Source of the DNA: an uncultured Succiniclasticum sp.
GTDB taxonomy: Bacteria; Bacillota; Negativicutes; Acidaminococcales; Acidaminococcaceae
Direction of reading: 5' to 3'
DNA length: 46,825 nt
NCBI GenBank assembly: GCA_905235335.1
Contig: CAJOKZ010000009.1
Location: 1 to 46,825, forward strand
The translations under genes were made by a program, and so were the position numbers. The notes beneath the pieces are model-generated. The model saw nothing but the letters and a program-made list of their open reading frames with translations, was not told the DNA's origin and did no database searches. Positions 42,455-46,825 of the stretch are shown one piece after another (the stretch's first letter is position 1; every line of letters begins with the position of its first letter).

Positions 42455-43597
42455 TTACCGAAGCGCCTCCCGCAACACTTCCAAATTTTTTTCCATAAAA
42501 GAAAGATACGTCGCGCCCTTTCGTATTTCTTCTTCCGAAACAGACTGCATGGAATGCAGCGTCAGGACTTTCTGATTTTTCGCGACTGTATTTTCTGCAA
42601 TCGTCGCCGCCAGTTTATGCTGACGTCCTTCCATAGTGAGGACCGCGGGCAGATTCAGTTCATCCATCTTCCTGATCAGAAACACGATCGTTTGAAAGCT
42701 GGCCTCCGTTTCCGCCGAACAGCCATTGAATGCCGCATAATAGCTGAGCCCATAGTCATCCGTCAGATAGCGGAAGGGGAAACGGTCGCCAAACAGCAGC
42801 GTCTTCACGGGTGCCTTTGCAACAATTTCTTTATATCGATCGTCCAGTGCTTTCAGCTTTTTGCTGTAAGTTACATAGTTTTCGCGATACGTACCTGCGT
42901 TCATCGGATCCATCGCAGACAGCTCATCCGCTATAGCCCTGCAGGCAATGTCCGCATTTTTCAGAGATAACCACACATGCTCATCGTATTCTGTTTCCCC
43001 TGCCCGGCTGTTTCCGTGATCATGAGTTTCACCGCGCTTTGCGTCATATGCGCCTTTACCGCATCCTGTTTTTGTTTCCGATACTGCTTCTTCGTTATGC
43101 GGCCCTTTCCCTTCCCCGGCATGCCGCCTATCATTCGTATCATTGCAGGCCTCCCTGTTCCAAAGGGAAACGGGTTTACGCTCCTGCATGCCTTCCACGG
43201 TCTCCTCTGCCCGGACCCGGCCGCCCAGCAGTTCCATCAGGCAGATGACCCTGCGTTTCGGGTTTTTCTGTTCCGCCAGCGCCTTTTTTATCCACTTATC
43301 CGATTCGCCGCCCACGTAAACAAGAAGGTCGCAGCCGCTGATCTTCAGAATATCCTCCGCGCCGGGCTGGTAGCTGTGCATATCGGTTCCTTTTTTCGTC
43401 AGCAGATCCAGCCTGATACTTTTTCCCTGCGCGCCGCTGATTTCTTTAGCCCAGCTGTATTCCGGGAAAATCGTCGTAACGACCATCAGCCCCGGTCTTC
43501 CCGTATTATCCGCGGTATCCCTGCGGGAGCCGCTGCAGCCGGCGATGCACAACAGCGCCAGCGACAGCACGGCAACCCATGCGAAAACACATTTCAT
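42455..43597 (-). CDS. Zinc/manganese-type ABC transporter substrate-binding lipoprotein
   Basis: A 380-residue ZnuA-like (cluster A-I) binding protein. The signal ends in the lipobox IAGC, with cysteine 21 as the anchor. Metal-site residues expected from the family are His74 in MHSYQPG and His207 in EYDEHVW. The usual third histidine region reads FGDRFPFRYLTDDYGLSYY here, so one ligand may differ. Between 130 and 206 is a long hydrophilic loop with scattered His, Asp and Cys instead of the compact His-rich loop. ATG at 43597 has GGAG about 9 nt upstream. It heads the three-gene transporter operon and most likely carries zinc; manganese is possible. Confidence 0.9.
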   Translation of the reverse strand: MKCVFAWVAVLSLALLCIAGCSGSRRDTADNTGRPGLMVVTTIFPEYSWAKEISGAQGKSIRLDLLTKKGTDMHSYQPGAEDILKISGCDLLVYVGGESDKWIKKALAEQKNPKRRVICLMELLGGRVRAEETVEGMQERKPVSLWNREACNDTNDRRHAGEGKGPHNEEAVSETKTGCGKGAYDAKRGETHDHGNSRAGETEYDEHVWLSLKNADIACRAIADELSAMDPMNAGTYRENYVTYSKKLKALDDRYKEIVAKAPVKTLLFGDRFPFRYLTDDYGLSYYAAFNGCSAETEASFQTIVFLIRKMDELNLPAVLTMEGRQHKLAATIAENTVAKNQKVLTLHSMQSVSEEEIRKGATYLSFMEKNLEVLREALR

Positions 43598-43658
43598 CGT
43601 TTCTTTCTCCAACATTTGAATATATCAGCATACAAAAAATTGAGCCAAAAAATAGAAG

Positions 43659-43684
43659 AAACCGCCGAATCGCTTCGACGGTTT
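43659..43684 (-). promoter_or_regulatory. Leader hairpin upstream of the metal-binding protein gene
   Basis: AAACCGCCGAA (43659-43669) and TTCGACGGTTT (43674-43684) form an 11-bp stem fully paired as minus-strand RNA (one G-U), with a 4-nt loop. TTCTATTTTTT follows on the minus strand. It may be a terminator of the upstream gene or an attenuator in the transporter leader. Confidence 0.6.
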
Positions 43685-43745
43685 TATTGACATATCTTCC
43701 AATTGTTAAACAGGCCGCTGCATGCAGCAAACTTCTAACGTATTT

Positions 43746-43764
43746 ATTATAGCACAGTTGTCAA
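43746..43764 (-). promoter_or_regulatory. Possible promoter upstream of the metal transporter operon
   Basis: TATAAT (43746-43751) preceded by TGC gives an extended -10 element on the minus strand. A TTGACA (43759-43764) is only 7 bp away, too close to act as its -35. The leader hairpin lies between this and the start codon. Confidence 0.4.
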
Positions 43765-43856
43765 GAGTCTGGCCGGGTCGCACGGATTCCGTTACCGCCC
43801 CGTGACACAAATCCGGTTATGCGGATACTGCCACGCCGGTTGCCCCGCCAGCCTTC

Positions 43857-45323
43857 TCACACTTTCGCCCTGCCTGCATAGGGGATGCCGGTACATTCCT
43901 CCACATCCCGGTTCAATGTTACCAAATCGTCCAGGCATAAATCATGCACAGAAGCATGTCCTGTGATGCGGGCAAAGGTTTTCAGTTCCGACAGGGACAC
44001 GTTCAGGAAATTCGCCACCCGCTGCGCCGCCGCATCGATACTGAGACGGGCACGCAGTTCCGGATCCTGTGTGGCCACACCCACGGGACAGTTGCCGGAG
44101 CCGCAGATACGGTACTGCTGGCAGGCTGCCGCAATCAGTGCCGCGCTGGCAATTGCAATCGCGTCCGCCCCCATGGCCAACGCCTTGGCAAAATCAGGCG
44201 ACACCCGCAGTCCCCCGGTGATTACCAGCGCAATGTCAGAACCGGCAGCATCCAGATATTTGCGGGCCCGACTCAGGGCAAAGATCGTCGGAACCGTGGT
44301 CGCTTCCCGCAGGAAGAATGGACTGGAACCGGTGGCGCCGCCGCGGCCGTCAATGGTGACGAAATCCGGTTCCGCAAACACACAATGCTCCAGATCCTGC
44401 TCGATTCGTCCCGCTGCAATCTTGATGCCGATAGGACGTCCCCCCGAGCGTTCCCGCAGCATATCCACCATGGCTTTCAGGTCTTCTTTGGAATTGATTT
44501 CCGGGAACTTGCTGGGACTCTGCACATCCTCGCCCGGCTTTTTACCGCGAAGCGCCGCAATCTCCGGGGTCACCTTTTCCCCCGGCAGATGCCCGCCCAT
44601 GCCGGGCTTCGTCCCCTGCCCGATTTTGATCTCGATGGCGTCGGCCACTTTCAGGTTTTCATCGGTAACGCTGTATTTGTTGGGGATATATTCAAAAATA
44701 TATTTATATGACGCCGCTTTTTCTTCCGGCAGGATGCCGCCTTCCCCGCTGCACATGGCCGTCTTCGCCATAGCAGATCCTTTGGCAAGGGCAACCTTTG
44801 TCTCTTTGGAAAGAGCGCCGAAGGACATGTGGGAGATGTACACCGGGCTTTCCAGGACCATCGGCTGTTTCGCGTGCCTGCCGATTACAGTTTGGGTGTC
44901 CACTGGCGCATCGTCGTCCAGCGGCGGCGGATTCAGCTGCGTACCTAGCAGCAGGATGTCATCCCAGCCGGGCATAGGCATCAGGGTCCCCATAGCACCG
45001 CCGAGGGTGCGCCCGCTCACCGCCATCTCATGAATCTCCTTCATGTAGCGGCAGCGTTCGTCCACCCGCGCATACGCTTCATCGTAAGCCAGCGATGCAA
45101 GCGAAGGCTTCGCAGCTCCGTCAGGCTCTGCTTTCACCGTGCCGGCAGAAGCCGTTCCCGCACCCGCATCTGTCTCTGGTTTTGTTTCTTCCGCATCCGC
45201 AATCTTTTCAAAATTGGAGATGGGCTGCCGGCAGATGGGGCAGCAGGGTATCTCGCTCAGTTTTTTTCCTTCCTTCGCCTCGTCAAAAATGGCGCCGCAG
45301 ATGCGGCAACGGTATACGGCCAT
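43857..45323 (-). CDS. GltB-type FMN glutamate synthase-like protein with rubredoxin-like N-terminal domain
   Basis: A 488-residue protein. The N terminus has CRIC (6-9) and CPIC (28-31), a rubredoxin-like metal site. Residues from about 90 to the end are the FMN- and 3Fe-4S-binding synthase domain of archaeal-type GltB proteins. Evidence: MSFGALSKETKVALAKGSAM, KIGQGTKPGMGGHLPG, IDGRGGATGSSP and the cluster stretch CQQYRICGSGNCPVG. The glutaminase domain and a GltD partner are absent, so it may use ferredoxin or another donor and accept ammonia or another substrate. ATG at 45323 has GGAGGG upstream; the ATG at 45329 is too close to it. The reaction is not proven. Confidence 0.88.
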   Translation of the reverse strand: MAVYRCRICGAIFDEAKEGKKLSEIPCCPICRQPISNFEKIADAEETKPETDAGAGTASAGTVKAEPDGAAKPSLASLAYDEAYARVDERCRYMKEIHEMAVSGRTLGGAMGTLMPMPGWDDILLLGTQLNPPPLDDDAPVDTQTVIGRHAKQPMVLESPVYISHMSFGALSKETKVALAKGSAMAKTAMCSGEGGILPEEKAASYKYIFEYIPNKYSVTDENLKVADAIEIKIGQGTKPGMGGHLPGEKVTPEIAALRGKKPGEDVQSPSKFPEINSKEDLKAMVDMLRERSGGRPIGIKIAAGRIEQDLEHCVFAEPDFVTIDGRGGATGSSPFFLREATTVPTIFALSRARKYLDAAGSDIALVITGGLRVSPDFAKALAMGADAIAIASAALIAAACQQYRICGSGNCPVGVATQDPELRARLSIDAAAQRVANFLNVSLSELKTFARITGHASVHDLCLDDLVTLNRDVEECTGIPYAGRAKV

Positions 45324-45469
45324 GATCATCCCTCCTCAGTTTCACTCCGCAAGGTCACTTTAACAACCTCTTTAATATTATTTTATATAATTTATTTTTA
45401 CGTGTAAAATAATATTTTTGTATTTTAGAAGAATTTTTTTAATTCCCGTTCTGTTCGCTGTCCTCATGA

Positions 45470-45475
45470 TATAAT
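45470..45475 (+). promoter_or_regulatory. Possible promoter of the MATE gene
   Basis: TATAAT (45470-45475) preceded by GA lies 40 bp before the plus-strand start. No good -35 is present in the AT-rich region upstream. Confidence 0.4.
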
Positions 45476-45515
45476 AATGGATAACAATAACGTTTACGGT
45501 CTTAAAGGATATGCC

Positions 45516-46825
45516 ATGTCTCTGAAACAAACTCTTTTCGGTCCCGATGCCGGCGCAAGGTTCCGGCATTTTTTCAGCGTCATGCTCCCCATCTTTATCA
45601 CACAGACCGCCATCATGGGGATGAGCTTTTTTGACGCGGTCATGAGCGGTCATTCCGGCGCAGTACAGCTGGCAGGAACATCCATCGGCGGGAACCTGTG
45701 GATGCCGGTCTTCACCACCGTCAATGGAATATTGATTGCCTCGACACCCCTCTCCGCGCATCTGCTGGGCGCCGGGAAACGACAGGAAATCGGCCGGGTG
45801 GTCCGTCACGGCCTCTTCCTTGCCATGCTGTTTTCCTGTCTGTGCTTTACGGCGGGCTTTTTCTTTTTGGAGTCCGTCGTTCGAAACCTGGGGCTGGATC
45901 CGGAAGTCGCCTATATCGCCGTCCGCTATCTGGCGGGGATCGGCATCGGTATCGTCCCCTTCTTTATGGGAACGGTCCTGCGATCCTTCATTGATACCCT
46001 GGGCGGAACCCGTCTGACCATGCAAGTGTACCTGACAGCGCTTCCTGTCAACGCTGCGCTGAATTACATCCTTATCTTCGGTAGGCTGGGGCTTCCGCCT
46101 CTGGGAGGCATCGGCGCCGGTATCGCCACGGGTCTCACCTGCTGGTTCATCTTCGGACTCTTTTCCCTGGTCGTTTCCTTCCATTCGCAATATAAAGATG
46201 TAAAAATATTCCGGTGCGACCCTTCCTTCCTCAACAAAACCCTTCTTAAGGAATATCTGCAAATCGGTGTCCCTATCGGTCTTTCCATTTTTTTGGAAAC
46301 CAGTATCTTCGGCGTCGTGGCGTTCCTGGTCGCCCGCTTCGGCACCGCGGCCATCGCCGCGAGCCAGGCTTCCATGAATTTCAGTACGCTCGCCTACATG
46401 ATCCCCCTAAGCGTCTCCATGAGCATGACCATACTGGTCGGCATCGAGGCCGGGGCCAAACGGTGGATTTCCGCGGAACAGTATGAAAACACCGGGCTGG
46501 CCTTCAACTGGACCTGTGCGCTGATCCTGCCTTCCCTCTTTTATATGCTGCGCTATCCCATCGCCCGCATGTACGTGACCGAACCGGAGGTCGTGGAAAT
46601 CTGCGCACGGTTCATCACATACGGCTGCCTTTTCATCATGGGCGATGCCGTAGCCGCCCCCATACAGGGAATCCTCCGGGGATATAAGGACGTCAACCTG
46701 CCCTTCTGCTCCAGCCTCATCGCATATTGGGCCATCTGCGCGCCGTTGGGCCTGTTTTTCGACTATTCGCTGAACCACGGCCCCTATTCCTACTGGCAGA
46801 GCCTGGACATCGGCATCTTTGTCTC
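45516..46825 (+). CDS. MATE family efflux transporter (partial at window edge)
   Basis: The gene starts at ATG 45516 (AAAGGAT about 6 nt upstream) and remains open to the window end, giving at least 436 residues; the C terminus is cut off. The product is a multi-helix MatE protein that would export drugs or metabolites with Na+ or H+. Readable family features are the start RHFFSVMLPIFITQTAIMG, the first-helix acidic residue in MSFFDAVMSGHSGAVQLAG, a second-lobe LQIGVPIGLSIFLETSIF, and IVPFFMGTVLRSFIDTLGG. It reads away from the GltB-like gene. The ORF on the opposite strand here is a shadow. Confidence 0.92.
   Translation, partial: MSLKQTLFGPDAGARFRHFFSVMLPIFITQTAIMGMSFFDAVMSGHSGAVQLAGTSIGGNLWMPVFTTVNGILIASTPLSAHLLGAGKRQEIGRVVRHGLFLAMLFSCLCFTAGFFFLESVVRNLGLDPEVAYIAVRYLAGIGIGIVPFFMGTVLRSFIDTLGGTRLTMQVYLTALPVNAALNYILIFGRLGLPPLGGIGAGIATGLTCWFIFGLFSLVVSFHSQYKDVKIFRCDPSFLNKTLLKEYLQIGVPIGLSIFLETSIFGVVAFLVARFGTAAIAASQASMNFSTLAYMIPLSVSMSMTILVGIEAGAKRWISAEQYENTGLAFNWTCALILPSLFYMLRYPIARMYVTEPEVVEICARFITYGCLFIMGDAVAAPIQGILRGYKDVNLPFCSSLIAYWAICAPLGLFFDYSLNHGPYSYWQSLDIGIFV

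Noticed and set aside
45378-46262. Minus-strand open frame of 294 codons
   Set aside because: It is the antisense shadow of the MATE transporter. Its composition is low-information and hydrophilic, and no ribosome-binding site is present.

Overview
This 46.8 kb window is chromosomal DNA of moderate GC content. It most likely comes from an anaerobic member of the Negativicutes, that is, Firmicutes with an outer membrane. Two lines of evidence point there. The outer-membrane side is a YadA-type trimeric autotransporter with a membrane anchor at the left end. The Firmicutes side is a pyrBC-carAB-pyrK-pyrD-pyrF-pyrE operon with a PyrR-type leader, DUF3842 and DUF554 proteins, and Gram-positive-style Shine-Dalgarno sites. 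Electron-transfer flavoprotein genes with a ferredoxin, plus rubrerythrin, indicate anaerobic metabolism. The genus cannot be named from this sequence alone. Almost all genes lie on the minus strand; only an acetamidase/formamidase-like gene and a MATE transporter at the right edge are on the plus strand.

Left part (1-11.4 kb): trimeric autotransporter adhesin, a relic of a RecG-like/AlbA_2 protein, DUF554 and DUF3842 proteins, ftsY and smc, a DEAD-box helicase, a 3-methyladenine-type DNA glycosylase, and a five-gene tRNA cluster (Asp-Phe-Gly-Cys-Leu in transcription order) with a clear promoter and terminator. Middle left (11.4-22.8 kb): an unrecognised cytoplasmic protein, a secreted protein coupled to deoB, a hairpin repeat resembling a small mobile element, uridine phosphorylase, a type IV pilus/type II secretion-like cluster (one GspF-like platform protein and five prepilin-like proteins, no ATPase or peptidase), a lone HicB-like protein, YjbQ, the acetamidase-like gene, and a second tRNA cluster (Asp-Gly-Trp) whose Asp and Gly genes are identical to those of the first cluster.

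Centre (22.8-32.9 kb): a complete eight-gene pyrimidine biosynthesis operon. Its leader has a consensus promoter, a PyrR-binding-type RNA motif and an intrinsic terminator. Together with deoB and udp, the window covers both UMP synthesis and nucleoside salvage. Right part (32.9-46.8 kb): etfB, a separate two-cluster ferredoxin and etfA in one overlapping unit, followed by two uncharacterised genes; rubrerythrin; a CGGC-domain protein; a short-chain dehydrogenase; a helical lipoprotein; a zinc/manganese-type ABC transporter split by a second long inverted repeat; a rubredoxin-like/GltB-type FMN protein; and the start of a MATE transporter.

I found no CRISPR array, rRNA operon, prophage or complete insertion sequence. 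The points most worth following up are the autotransporter's extra C-terminal coiled coil beyond its membrane anchor, the unfused Etf-ferredoxin operon, two MITE-like inverted repeats, the incomplete pilus cluster, and the conserved-looking genes of unknown function.
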